From Aquatica leii (lineage: Eukaryota; Arthropoda; Insecta; Coleoptera; Lampyridae), in the NCBI GenBank assembly GCA_035610365.1, contig CM069432.1, positions 177,987,027 to 178,051,026 of the forward strand: 64,000 bases of DNA. The letters are read 5' to 3'. Below the pieces are notes generated by a model that saw nothing but the letters and a program-made list of their open reading frames with translations, was not told where the DNA came from and searched no databases. Below are positions 21,595 to 32,282 of the stretch, piece after piece (position 1 is the first letter of the stretch; the number at the start of each line of letters is the position of its first letter). Made by a program: the position numbers and the translations under genes.

Positions 21595-21910
21595 TTAATA
21601 TTAAAAAAAATATTATTTGTCTGTCTAAAGTTTATAACTTATTTATCTGTCATGTTTATTAGTTATATTTAAAAAATTATGTTTCAATAAATAAAGTTAA
21701 TTTAAATAAAAATATTGGTTCAAAATTAATGAAATTTATTTTATCGAAAAGGGGGGCGCTTCAAACGGGGCCTAGGGCGGCAGCAAGCCTAAATCCGTCA
21801 CTGATTATTGGTTAGTATAAATAAAACTAATAACCAAATATGTCAGTATTTTAAAATTAAAGTAAATATAACTAAACTTGCATTTATACCATGATTGTAA
21901 AACTAGCCCT

Positions 21911-24090
21911 TGTTATGTATATTTTTTTTTAATTTTTTGAATGTTTTTTTAATATTACTTTGCAACGTAATTCTGGCCATTAACACGTTTTTACAATGTT
22001 TTTAAAAATGTAAAACCTTGAAAAAAGTTTACAAGGCTACTATACTTGCTTGCAAAAATAGTAAAATGACTGCCGACAATGCTGACTACAAAAAACATCT
22101 TCCATTTTAATTTTTGTAACTTTTCTCTTGCTTATTGCGTTGAGTTCGAAAGCCGTAGACGTCCACCGACTTTTTTTAGCTGTAGAGGTAGTACGTCTTT
22201 TTGTTTAGCGAAAAACAATATTGCAACAAATGAATCCTAAACTTCCAGATCTAAAACTTTTCTGTGCATGCTGCTGCTCGAAAATAATTTGTTTAAAAAT
22301 TAAGCGTGTGTTGATTAGCTTAATTTTGGAAAATATCTGTTTAAAGATATTGTCAAAATATCTGCAAACTTTACATATACTTCAACAGTACGCGTTGTAT
22401 TCTTGCAGAATTTTTATAAGCACATTTCATGTACATCTTACACTCTTTCTTCTTGTTTGAGCAGTAAATATTTTTTCATCAAGGTGATTACAGGATGGAA
22501 GAGACAGAATGTTCTCGAAGCAGATAAAGTAAAAATATAATAAGTGTCCGAAGGCAGTTTAATTTATTCTAGTCAGAAGTCGTGTAAATGAACTTAGTGT
22601 TGTTAAAATAAATAAGTGCATCAAGAGTAAATTAATTGTCTACGGACATTGTTTATAAACTTTCAGTGATAGTCGTATATAAATTATTTGTAAGTTGTTT
22701 TTCTTATATATCGTTACATTTTATTATAGTTTTTAATCTAATTTAAGATAAATAAGATTGAATTTAAATTTGTACACACGACGTTTGTTAATTGTATTTA
22801 TTACAATTAACTCTAATAACGTACCACATTTGATCAAACATTAAAATTATTGTCTTTATTATATTGGTTTGTCTTACCCTTTGCAATTTCTTTTGTTTTT
22901 ACTATACATAAGTTTTTTTTTAATACTAACGATCTTGGAATACGTATAGACATTTAATATGAAATAATTTAAAATGTAATAAAGGGGTTACAATAAAGAT
23001 GATCAAAACAAATAACAGTTTTTTTAAATAGCCGTTACTTTTGTTAATGTTATTCGGTTGAAATCGCGATTTAAAAAAATATCTGTTAAACCGGTTACTA
23101 TAAAAGACAACTGTAACCGGACTACAAACTAACAAAGCTCTGACAGCTATCACAACAAAGAGGAAGGCTTACATGTAAGTTAATTACTACTCTACTTCTA
23201 GAGCGGTAATTAAAGTTAAGTAAATAAACTAAATAGTGACAATTAAAATAAACTATTAGTAAATCTTCATTTTTAAATAATTTTCTTCATTACATCAAAA
23301 CTTTCATACTAAAGCTGTACGCCATATGAAATGAATTATCTAAAAGCCGTCAAACAGCATAAACAGTATTTGCAAAATGCTGTAACAAAATGTACTAAAA
23401 ACTATTTACGTAACCAAAATTGGCATCAACTAGAGGTTACTTTTTCTAGAAAGATTTAGTAAAAATAACTTAATTCACTGCAGCAGTAGTCGAGTTAACT
23501 TCTTTCTTTCAAAATTTTTGCCAGCTATATAAATCTGTAATGTAATATTAAGTTGTTGTTTGAGTTGCAAACATATTTATCTAATAAAAAACTTGAGCCA
23601 TTATTAAATAAGGTTTTAAAATGCATGACAAAAAAACTATTTAAAAGATTTCTGACGATAATTAAAAAAAATGCTTTTCTAAACTTGGTTTTAGACGCAT
23701 CGACAGCTACATTCTAGCTTTTTATTTAGAATCATATAGCTTAGTTGCTCAAAGTCGAATGCACTGCATGTGCCAAAAGAAATTATCATTCTATTTGTTT
23801 CAATGAAAACACTACAATTTGTGCGGTTCCAGCTATTGTGGGCTTACTTTTGTTCATTGGTTACCATAAGAGTATGTATGATCAATCTTTCCGTAAGCGG
23901 TTAACCAAAGAATAAAAAACGATTTGCAAAAAAACAATATAGTTTGTAAAAATTATCTGTTGCCTACTCACAATACACAGCAATTTGATAGTTTTTATTA
24001 GAGCTAAAAAAAATATAACTATTACAGTTTTAAATTACAAAAACACAACATATTTTTTATGCAAATAGATTCTAAACTCCATAGAACTTT
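21911..24090. other. Non-coding spacer
   Basis: No supported gene or element. The short open frames in this interval (for example 22221-22460 and 22926-23153) are low-complexity and lack domain signatures. Confidence 0.5.
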
Positions 24091-24094
24091 TATG

Positions 24095-24290
24095 GAGTTT
24101 AAAATCTGGCTTGGTTCACAAGTTGATTACCTAACTTTGTAGTGGTTCTTTGTTAGATTTTCGTTTGCTTTTTCAAGTTTATCGTTTTCTTTCTTACCTT
24201 TTTAGAGTTTAGAATCTGCCTTGATTCAAGTTCATTATCTAACTTTTGAGAAGTTCTTGGTTAGATTTCGGTTGCTTGTTTGAGTTCTTG
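24095..24290 (+). repeat. Two diverged direct repeats of about 110 bp
   Basis: GAGTTTAAAATCTGGCTTG at 24095 and GAGTTTAGAATCTGCCTTG at 24205 begin two units that continue in parallel through AACTTT..GTTCTT..GTTAGATTTCG. The array lies directly upstream of the hammerhead-like core at 24306. Tandem copies bearing such motifs are typical of Penelope-like element ends. Confidence 0.65.
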
Positions 24291-24305
24291 GATTTCTCCC
24301 ACGCC

Positions 24306-24337
24306 CTGATAAAGCCCCTTACGAAAGTGGGCGAAAC
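24306..24337 (+). ncRNA. Hammerhead-ribozyme-like core, probably inactive
   Basis: The order CTGATAA (24306-24312), a hairpin, then GAAAC (24333-24337) matches the hammerhead catalytic core CUGANGA/stem II/GAAA. Stem II pairs GCCCCTT (24314-24320) with AAGTGGGC (24325-24332) as seven base pairs with one bulged T and an ACGA loop. The second G of CTGATGA, the position proposed as general acid, is A here, so cleavage is not expected. Hammerhead motifs of this type are known in Penelope-like retroelements. I read this as a remnant; stems I and III are not convincing. Confidence 0.45.
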
Positions 24338-25186
24338 GTTGGCAACTTCGGTTACAACAATGACACAGTCCAAACTTGGAAGACGTTCTCATCTTAGTAT
24401 AAAAAAATTGAATTTTAATTATGATTTTGTTACCGTTTATTTGTGAATTTTATGCAAATAGATGTAAGTACTTTATCATTGTACTTAAAGTAATAAAATT
24501 TGCTCTTACTTTCTGATATGTATAATGTACCTATAATTATATCGCCATATTTCTAATTGCATTTATATACCTTGTTTTTGTCAGTATGTATTGTATACAT
24601 GAAAATAGCACATTTAAGTCACAAAGTACAATAAAAATATAAATAAAGAGATGCTGCTAAATATGTAATTAAAATATAAAATTTGTCAAAAATACATGAC
24701 AAAACTAAACATAATTTTGTATTTTTAACTTTAATATTTTAATATAGAAACCAAATATTTTAAAACACACTTTAAAAAACCGCACAATGCATCAATTTTT
24801 TTGTTTTTATAATGTTTTAATCTCAAAAGTAATCTTTTGTAAATTAATAATTTCTGTAGTAATTTTAAAATATCTTTTAGTATTCGTTCTTAGATGTCGT
24901 TACCGTCACAAGTCGAATTTATACATAACTTGCTTTGCATTGTTGCCAAACATTTGCACACATTAGGGGTAATTATTGTATTAAAAAGTAACTCGTTATA
25001 AAACTTTGTGTTGTTCGTAACTGCTTGAATAGTTAATTTTGTATTTAAAAGATTGGAACCGTTTAAAAAATTTTTTGGTTTTTAATTGTAGTAAAAGAAA
25101 ACTATTGTGATAATACTTATGTGCAATTCAGTTAAATTACGATATTGATTAAATTGTCTACAAAAATATAATAATTTATCATAAAA

Positions 25187-25569
25187 AATGTTAATCAAAG
25201 TTTGTATTAAAATTAGGGGTGAGTATGCGCACGAAACCTTGCCAAATTGGAGTAAACTTGGCAAGGCTGTGGTGGGTGGCTCTTTGACGACCCTGTCCCT
25301 TCTATTCAATTCAACCACTTCGTATAGACGCTGCCGCCGAAGCGTTAGTTGCTCTGCCAAGGGTTGCGTTACAGGCAAAGCAGCTAACTTTTGCCGGCAA
25401 AATTAGCAATATAAATAAGTTGTAAATTAAATAAAACTGTGATATTTAAAAAAAAGTGTATTTAGTTCAATTAGTAAGCGTTGTTTTATCTTCACCGTTA
25501 AGGGTTTTAGTTAGTGACGGGGCGAGGTTGCATAATTGACTTGAAACGTTTTTTTAGTGAATTTTGAAA
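25187..25569 (+). other. GC-richer segment just upstream of egh, probable 5' UTR or promoter region
   Basis: The stretch from about 25216 to 25400 is markedly richer in G+C than its surroundings and sits just before the egh start codon. A GGTGAGT donor-like site occurs near 25216. A 72-codon open frame at 25188-25406 overlaps it but shows no domain and is likely incidental. A role as 5' UTR or promoter is inferred from position only. Confidence 0.35.
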
Positions 25570-26373
25570 ATGTGGAGCAGCAGAACAAAACATTACATTC
25601 ATTGCTGTTCATTATTTACTGTGATTACTGTGTTTGAAATTTTTACTGGCGGTATAAAACTCTGGCCGGATGACACCCTAGAAATCAACCCTTGGGTGCG
25701 GTACGGGTACATGTGGACTGTTGTCTTGTACCTTCTAAGATTAGTGACCTTCCTTCCGTTACCACAAGTAATGTATAATTTTGTCGGTATGACCATGTAT
25801 AATGCATTTCCGGATAAAGTGACCTTAAAGGGTTCTCCACTACTTGCGCCGTTTATTTGTATTCGTATTGTGACTAGAGGCGATTATAAAGAGTTAGTAC
25901 GATCTAACGTAAGTCGAAATATGAATAAGTGCATAGAAGCCGGTTTAGAGAACTTCTTAATTGAAGTTGTAACCGATAAACGCATTGGCCTTCAGCAGCA
26001 TCGTAGGATTCGAGAAGTTGTCGTGCCGCCAAACTACCGCACTAAATCCGGTGCACTTTTTAAAGCACGTGCGTTGCAATATTGTCTCGAAGAGTCTGTC
26101 AACATTCTTGCGGATAACGATTGGATTGTGCACCTTGACGAAGAAACCCTATTAACAGAAAATTCGGTTCGCGGTATTTTAAATTTTGTTATGGATGGTA
26201 AACATCAATTCGGACAGGGGTTAATTACTTACGCAAATGAAGATGTTGTTAATTGGGTGACAACTCTTGCGGATAGCTTCCGAGTAGCGGACGACATGGG
26301 AAAACTTAGACTGCAGTTCTACATGTTTCACAAACCTTTGTTTAGTTGGAAAGGATCCTTCGTTGTAACTCAA
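25570..26373 (+). CDS. egh: Egghead beta-1,4-mannosyltransferase, first coding exon (partial gene)
   Basis: Egghead is a membrane-bound GT2 glycosyltransferase that adds mannose to glucosylceramide in arthropod glycosphingolipid synthesis, in the secretory pathway. ATG at 25570 is chosen because it heads the conserved N-terminus (SSRTKHYIHC). Two N-terminal membrane segments occupy about residues 10-30 and 45-70. The glycosyltransferase domain follows, with APFICIRIVTRGDY, NFLIEVVTDK, the metal-binding HLDEETLLTENSVRGI, QGLITYANEDVVNW and PLFSWKGSFVVTQ. The exon is 268 codons and ends in phase 0 at CAA/GTAAGA (GT at 26374). The frame beyond it (VRLILKH, stop) is intronic. The rest of the protein, about 190 residues in Drosophila, was not found downstream in this window. 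The frame is intact. Confidence 0.95.
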
Positions 26374-26884
26374 GTAAGACTCATTCTTAAGCACTAATTA
26401 TCGATAAAAAAAAATATTTAAAAAAATACTTCATAACGTTTATTAATATTGTTTGGATAATTTCATGATCCTAGTCTAATTAAACGATGTAATTGTTTCT
26501 TAAAAAATATTTCACAAGCAGATAATTTTGTAACTTGTGTATAACATAACTTTTATAATTATATAAATTGGTTGCTGTTGTTTTCAGTGGCGGATTTAAC
26601 ACTTAAGAAGCCCCAAATGCAATTTGATTGGAAGTTAATTATTGTAGGAATACATTTAAATTTTCATAAACAATATAATTTGAACATCAGCAACTTTCAT
26701 GTTTTACGTTTTTTAAGTTTAGCCAGACAGATGTAATTTTTAATGCTATTTTCCTGTTTTACGTTTTAGGACCACCTATACGATTTATTTTAAAATAGAG
26801 GACTTTATTAAAAAATATGTCATTGTTTATTAAGCATTAAAATTATATAGCTATACTTATACATAAGAACATTAATAACAATTT
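26374..26884. other. egh intron start, with a solo hAT-like end at 26585-26615
   Basis: CAGTGGCGGATTTAACACTT at 26585, followed by AAGAAGCCCC, resembles the left end of the hAT families at 14569 and 42073. No matching right end was seen nearby, so it is likely a truncated copy. Nothing else is supported. Confidence 0.4.
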
Positions 26885-28060
26885 TTTTCTTTCATTATTA
26901 TGTATAATAGTAGGTTGTGAATTTGCACTTTTTTAAGCGCTGGTAAATAATATTGCATTATTCACTACTGGTTAATAATAAATATTTTTTACATTTTCTG
27001 ATATTTCCATAACAGTTTTAAAGAAAAAAAGTTTAAAAAATTGTTTATCAGGGGCATGAAATTTTATTTTAGGAATTTAATTCGTTTATTGAACAAATTA
27101 ATTTAATTTTAAAAATATAAGTTATTTGAAGTTCACCCTTAACTAAATGTGAATTTTAACTAAATTAAATATATTTTTTTCACTACTAGTTGCATAGGCT
27201 TTCATTATTACGTATAATAGTAGGTTGTGAAGCAGCACTTTTTTAAGTGCCGGTAAATAATATTTAATTATTAACCACTGGTTACTAATGAACATATTTA
27301 CATTTCCTGATAATTCTATAACAGTATTAAAAAAAAGATTACAAAATTATCTTCCAAGGGCAAGAGATTTTATTTAGTGCTATTTTAAGAATTTAAATCG
27401 TTCATTAAAAAATTTACTTAACTTATGTAAGTTGTTTAAAGTTCGCGCTTAACTAAATGCGAATATTACTGAATTAAATACATATATTTTAGATATAATC
27501 AATGCTTAAAGTAATAATGTTTTTAAACAATTTTAGAAACTTTAGGAAAAAAAACTTACATTATCAATTTATTTTTGTGTTATAAATAACAATTAAGAAT
27601 TACGTCAAAATTAATTCCATTAAACTAGTGACAAATGTCACAATCACTGACTTGATTTTTAATTTGAAATTAATATCTTACATTTTAAATTTGATTTAGT
27701 AAGAGGTAGAAAGGTTCTAATAATTCTAGTAGTGGAAAAAAAAATATATATACCACGGTTGAGAAGTTCATTACAACCTATCGCTTAGGTTATAATGATA
27801 CACTTCTCAACCTTGATATATATAATATACTATTAGATATAATAATGCTTACAGTAATAATATTTTTTTAACAATTTTAGTAAGTTTAGCAAAAAAAATT
27901 ACGTTAGGTATCTATTAACTTCTGTGTTATAAATTATAAATTACAATTACTAATTACGTTAAAATTAATTTTATTAAACTAATGACAACTGTCACATTTA
28001 CTCAGTTGATTTTTAATTTGAAATTAACATCTTAAATTTTTAATTTGATTTAGTAACATG
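26885..28060 (+). repeat. Tandem A/T-rich repeat units of about 310 and 350 bp
   Basis: TATAATAGTAGGTTGTGA recurs at about 26903 and 27212 (period about 309 bp), with the intervening sequence conserved in order. A second unit starting TTAGATATAATCAATGCTTA recurs at about 27490 and 27833. A further copy combining both units lies at about 49520-49950, and part of the second at 38480-38750. No coding capacity was recognised. The whole may be a non-autonomous element or local satellite inside the egh intron. Confidence 0.65.
27757..27812. repeat. Near-perfect 56-bp palindrome
   Basis: GGTTGAGAAGT (27757-27767) pairs exactly with ACTTCTCAACC (27802-27812). The interior pairs again, ATTACAACCTA with TAGGTTATAAT around TCGCT. 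A related, less perfect version occurs at about 38638-38735 (GGTTGAGAAGTTATTATAG and onward). It would form a long hairpin in DNA or RNA. Confidence 0.8.
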
Positions 28061-28742
28061 AAAAAAACTGTATATAGACCACGCTTGACAAAATGATTAT
28101 AACCTGTGCGACATATATTCCTCGACGATTCGCGTCTCGCCATATAATCTGTCGCTTAGGTTAATTCATTAATTAGACTTTCATAGTTTAATAATCTGAT
28201 TACATATGTTAGTTTCTATGAACATCAAAGACAAGTGACTTAGTTGGAGTTGGGATAAAAAATTCCACAAATAATGTTCGTTCACTACTTGCATTGCAAA
28301 CAAGAAGTGTCAAAATATTTTTAGAATTGCCTCTACATTACGGTTCTCCGTGACTTTTTTGAAATTATTACATCACAAATACATAGATAACGTTAAAATG
28401 TGTTTCATTTAATGATATTTTTTTCATACTAGTCTTTTGGTACATTCAGTTTTGGGTCAATAAGTTGGCACCAGTCATTATAAAATTAGAAAGCTATTTT
28501 AGCAGATTTGCTTTTAACAACAAATTGTACTAGCTGCATTGCTATTATTTACTTGTATTATTTATTCTTCTTTAATAATTTATTCTATAAAACAGAACTA
28601 TGCTGTTTCACAATCGTTAAAACATTCTGTCAATTTTTTGTGTCCAATTTGTTTACAGATATTTTGCTATTGGAGTTTTAGCGCGAATACTGAGTCTGCT
28701 CGTGATGTGGAGATGGAGTTGTCATACTATTTTTAAGTATAC
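28061..28742. other. Non-coding spacer in the putative egh intron
   Basis: No gene or element is supported. The 65-codon frame at 28539-28736 has no recognisable features. Confidence 0.5.
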
Positions 28743-29003
28743 TGTAACAAATTTTTAAATTAATTTATGTATAAACTAAATATTTACACGATTTATTTTA
28801 ACTAATACTAAATGCAACGGTATTTAAGAAAAACAACTGCATTAATTTATTTATCATTTATTACTGTAACTCGAAAAATATTTTCCACGGATAACTTCTT
28901 TTTATCTAAACTGGCATTTGTTTACATTAAAAACATGTATACTTACAATGTCGTATTTATTTTTCACTAGCACGTGCATTTCATTTATTTATCTTAGCAC
29001 ACA
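28743..29003 (-). repeat. 3' LTR of the 28743-31550 element
   Basis: This copy aligns along its length with 31286-31550, including ACACGATTTATTTTAA, GCAACGGTATTTAAGAAAAA and TTTTTCACTAGCACGTGCA. No polypurine tract is visible next to it, because decayed RT sequence abuts it directly. Confidence 0.88.
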
Positions 29004-29009
29004 TCTAGT

Positions 29010-29735
29010 CGTTGGAACACTTCTTTCAAGTTGTTCGAATGTTCTTCAAACGACTTTCCAACCACAATTACGTCGTCTACGTAAACCAAACACGTTTTCC
29101 AAGCAAGTCCGCTTCAGATGGTATTCATCAAATGCTCGAACGTTGCAAGAGGCACCGACCGAAGGGCATCACAGTAAGCTGCCACAAATCAATTTCAATC
29201 GTAAAAACTGTCTTTTCACGGTCTTTGGGTTCCAATTCTACTTGCCAATAACCATTTTTTAAATCCAACGTAGAAAACCATTAGCATCCTGTTAAGGTGT
29301 CTAAAGCGTCGTCAATTCTCAGTAAAGGGTAGCTGTCTTTTTTGGTCACGTTGTAAGCTGTCTGTAGTCTACGCCAAATCTCGTTGATTTATCTTTCTTC
29401 TTTATTACTACTACGGTGACGCCCATGGACTATTTGTAATTATTTGTTCGGTTTCTTCTTTTTTTGCTAATAGAAATCGTTGTGGATGTTGTCGTATCGG
29501 CCGAGCGTCTCCGGTATTAATTTTATGCTCCAAAACGTTAGTTCTTTTTTTGGAATCACTATCCAGCGCGAACACATCTTGATAATGATGGAGCAACTCT
29601 TTAACTTTAGCCAGCTGGTCTTAGCTGAGGTTTGACATTTGCAGATAAGTATGTCTAATAAATGTTGTGGGCACTTTTTTGGCGACGTCTCTTCACTAGA
29701 ATTCACGCATCTTACAAATTGAGATACTGGTGCGC
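29010..29735 (-). pseudogene. Gypsy reverse transcriptase N-terminal part, heavily mutated
   Basis: On the minus strand the order is HKINTGDARPIRQHP (linker, about 29500), then blocks matching an RT palm in shifting frames: SYPLLRIDDALDTLTG, FSTLDLKNGYWQVELEP, EKTVFTIEID and a decayed MPFG box. It stops near 29010 before a usable YVDD box. There are multiple stops and frameshifts. The linker is homologous to 13165-13471. Confidence 0.82.
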
Positions 29736-29736
29736 A

Positions 29737-30036
29737 TTAGCCTACTACGGTCTTCTTTTTCAACGTTACTGGATTTGAGTTGATATTCAAGATTTCTACT
29801 GGCACTGCGTTTTTTACTCGTACTAATATTTTGCCAACCAGTAGTCCTTCCATTAGTTTAACTGTAGCGACTGTAGCCTTCCCGGAGATTTTCATCCAGG
29901 CGACTTGTGCTAGTTTTCCGGACGCTGGTCTTCTCTTAAGCTTAGTACAGCCGCGTCGTACGTGGACTACTTCTTTGCAATTCCAGCACTTCACTTCTCT
30001 TCCCCGAGTTACTTGTTCGCTGAATACATGTCGCAC
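29737..30036 (-). pseudogene. Gypsy gag nucleocapsid zinc knuckle fused to protease-RT linker
   Basis: The frame shows CWNCKEVVHVRRGC, a perfect CX2CX4HX4C knuckle, then about 25 residues later a GLLVGKILVRVKNAVPVEIL linker and VTLKKKTVVG, which in this family normally lie after the protease. No DSG/DTG protease motif lies between, so protease has been deleted. The open frame spans 99 residues. Confidence 0.75.
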
Positions 30037-30369
30037 TATTTCTTCGATGCTTTCCTGTGTTTGCGCGGGTATTTCTGCAGCTCAATGAAGTTTATGGTTG
30101 CTTTAGTGCGACGCCTATTTTACTACCTCAAACTTCAACGCATGGGTTAAAGTTAACCGTAGAGTTTGCTGCGTTTCGTTTTTTCGGAGGCTGTCCACAA
30201 AGGTTTGAATAGCCAATTGCTACAGGACGGTATCTGGTGATGTAGGATACGCAAGCCGTGTTAATCTGGTGATATCAGCCTCGAACTTTTGAGGACTTTC
30301 TGAACCTGACTTGGGCTTGGTACACTTGTTGAAAATCAGCATCTTGATATCTCATTGGTAAACGTGAAA

Positions 30370-30822
30370 TCAAGAGTTCGTAATTTCCTTGCAGGTGGCC
30401 AGAAATAGTCTAAAATATTTCAAGCATTTATCTACATTAGCTGTAGCTTCGGCTTCAAACTGTTTGTAGTATGTCGACCAAGAAGTTTTTCCATCAAACT
30501 TTGACAGTAAAATTTGAAGCTTGTGCGTGATTTTTTCTCGATGGTCTATTAAATCTTCGCTTGTGACACTTCTTTCACTGTGACAATTCATTTAGTTTAT
30601 TCTTTTTTTAAGCAGTTTTATTCTGTCTTCTAATTTGTCTTCTATTTTGTTTTCTAGAATTTTGAATATTTTTTCTCTTAAATTTAACAGATCTGCTAGA
30701 GTTTCTTCTTGAACAATTTTAATTTGGTTTTTTACACTAACTTGCATTTGTTCTTTAATAGTTTTTATTTGATTTTCAATGCTCTTTCGTATTTTTTTTA
30801 GGTTCTTAAAATTTTTCTCCAT
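30370..30822 (-). pseudogene. Gypsy gag N-terminal region: coiled coil and capsid start
   Basis: The frame 30592-30822 encodes a Lys/Glu/Ile-rich amphipathic helix (NLKKIRKSIENQIKTIKEQM) typical of the coiled coil at the start of gag in 412-like elements. The adjacent frame 30370-30591 contains LLSKFDGKTSWSTYYKQFEA, a signature of the capsid start. A stop separates the two. Further capsid sequence toward 30040 is frameshifted. Confidence 0.7.
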
Positions 30823-31285
30823 TTTCTGAGATGGTCAGACAATTTTTCTTATATTTTTCTAAAATTTACTTCTACCTTATGAAATTTTTTGTACAGTTTG
30901 GTTTTCATTTTTCTAGAATGTTTGGACAGTTTTTTTCCATATTTTTGTACATTAATTCTTGATCATTTTTTATTGATTCAATAAGTTCAAGTAGTTTCAC
31001 ATTCATTTTCACTTGATAACGAGCTACCGGCATAAGTTAATAACACGAATAAAAAGTTTAATAAGATATATAGTATTTTTGTATAACACTAAATTTTAAC
31101 AATGAACAATTCTTTACTATTAAATGGTAAATTGATAAATATTCATTGATAAAAAGGGTTGCTGAACTAAGTTTGTAAACATACACGAAGCATGAACTAA
31201 TGACTACATAATCTTTATATTACGGGAACGATATTACATTACTTATATTTATAGATTAAAACCGCGACTACGTACATGACACCAC

Positions 31286-31550
31286 TGCAACAAATTTTTA
31301 AACTAATTTATTTATAAACTAAATATTTACACGATTTATTTTAAATAACACTAATAAAATGCAACGGTATTTAAGAAAAACAACTACATTAATTTATATA
31401 TCACTGATTACTATCACTCGAAAAATAATGTCTGCGTATAACTTCTGTTTATCTAAACTGGTATTTCTTTATATTAAAAACACGTTCACTTACAACGTCG
31501 TATTTATTTTTCACTAGCACGTGCACTCTATTTATTTATCTTAGCACACA
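31286..31550 (-). repeat. 5' LTR of the 28743-31550 element
   Basis: It pairs with 28743-29003. Its minus-strand end is followed at once by the putative primer-binding site TGGTGTCATG. Confidence 0.88.
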
Positions 31551-32282
31551 CGTTAATCACTTATTTGTAAGTTATAGGGGGTAAAGTCTTACAAACATTT
31601 TCAACTCTAAGAGCGTATTTATACATAAGTATATTATACGTCGTTCACGTCCAAGGTTCATGCCAGAGAAAAAATCTATCAAATCGTCAACTAAAAAACC
31701 AGTTCAATTGCTTCTTTACTTAAAACCGTTTCAAATATTACGGTATTACTTTTTTTTAGAAATTAAGTTTCTTTTATATAGATGAAAAATAATTTTTTTT
31801 TCTATATTGCAGAAAACAAATCTGCGAGCTGTAATATTTTCTTTAATTTTTAAATGGTTTTTTAGCATATATTTTGACCGTAAAGAATTTGATCTAAATT
31901 TTGCAGACAGTTGATTTACATAGACAAACAGAACATCTTCCGTTACCCTAAACACATTTTTTGCCAGTTTTTAAATCAGTGTATTTACGTTCGTACCGTG
32001 TAGGAGATTTTTTTGCAAATAAACTTAAAGCAACCCTGCTTTTTTAATGAAAGTTTCTGACACGTTCATGAATCCAAATCAATAAACAGTGAAATAAACG
32101 ATATACGATGTCATATAAATACTTTTTTCAAAATTTGCAACAAATTATTGATATTTTTTCATCGATACGGACTAAGATTTGATACGTTTATTTATAAATG
32201 ATTTATTCTGTAACAAGGCGTACGCTCACGCTCGAAACTTTTCACTTCTTTCGTATTTTAATTTCAACCGAGTAACAGACTT
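31551..32282. other. Non-coding spacer
   Basis: No gene or repeat is supported. Confidence 0.5.

Larger units (their letters stand above)
14569..21803 (+). mobile_element. hAT transposon (7.2 kb including nested insertions) with perfect 8-bp TSD
   Basis: The left end CAGTGATGTATTTACGCC at 14569 and the right end, read on the other strand as CAGTGACGGATTTAGGC, are imperfect TIRs starting with the CAGTG typical of hAT. The target duplication ATTATTGG is exact at 14561-14568 and 21804-21811. Both ends carry GGCTTAGGGCGG- or CCTAGGGCGG-like subterminal sequence. The element holds a broken transposase gene of the ZMYM/TTF-type hAT lineage in two blocks, 15342-16059 and 20799-21594, separated by the 16060-20793 insertion. 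Removing all insertions leaves about 2.5 kb. Confidence 0.93.
14496..21910. repeat. Small foldback element interrupted by the hAT transposon
   Basis: The left arm at 14496-14545 (AGGGCTGGTTCTTTCATAAT and onward) is inverted at about 21860-21910 (ending AAACTAGCCCT). The arms share the core GGTATAAATG / CATTTATACC. Without the hAT insertion the element would be about 165 bp. Its middle also folds (ATTGGTTAGT with ACTAATAACC). This is the outermost layer of the nest. Confidence 0.7.
28743..31550 (-). mobile_element. Internally deleted Ty3/gypsy (412/mdg1-like) LTR retrotransposon with both LTRs
   Basis: Two direct repeats of about 261-265 bp bound the element: 28743-29003 and 31286-31550. They start TGTAACAAAT or TGCAACAAAT and end TTAGCACACA on the plus strand. 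On the minus strand the 5' LTR is followed by TGGTGTCATG (about 31275-31284), a plausible tRNA primer-binding site. Internal order on the minus strand is gag coiled coil, gag, zinc knuckle, protease-RT linker, then part of RT, which runs straight into the 3' LTR. Protease, the rest of RT, RNase H and integrase are missing. Flanking bases do not show an obvious TSD. The LTRs differ at many positions, so the insertion is old. Confidence 0.88.

Noticed and set aside
25082-25406. Overlapping ORFs on both strands upstream of egh
   Set aside because: Both arise from the same G+C-richer segment, have no domain, and the segment is better explained as 5' UTR or promoter of egh.
29780-30150. Plus-strand ORFs of 62-102 codons
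   Set aside because: Antisense to the gypsy zinc-knuckle region, which reads well on the minus strand.
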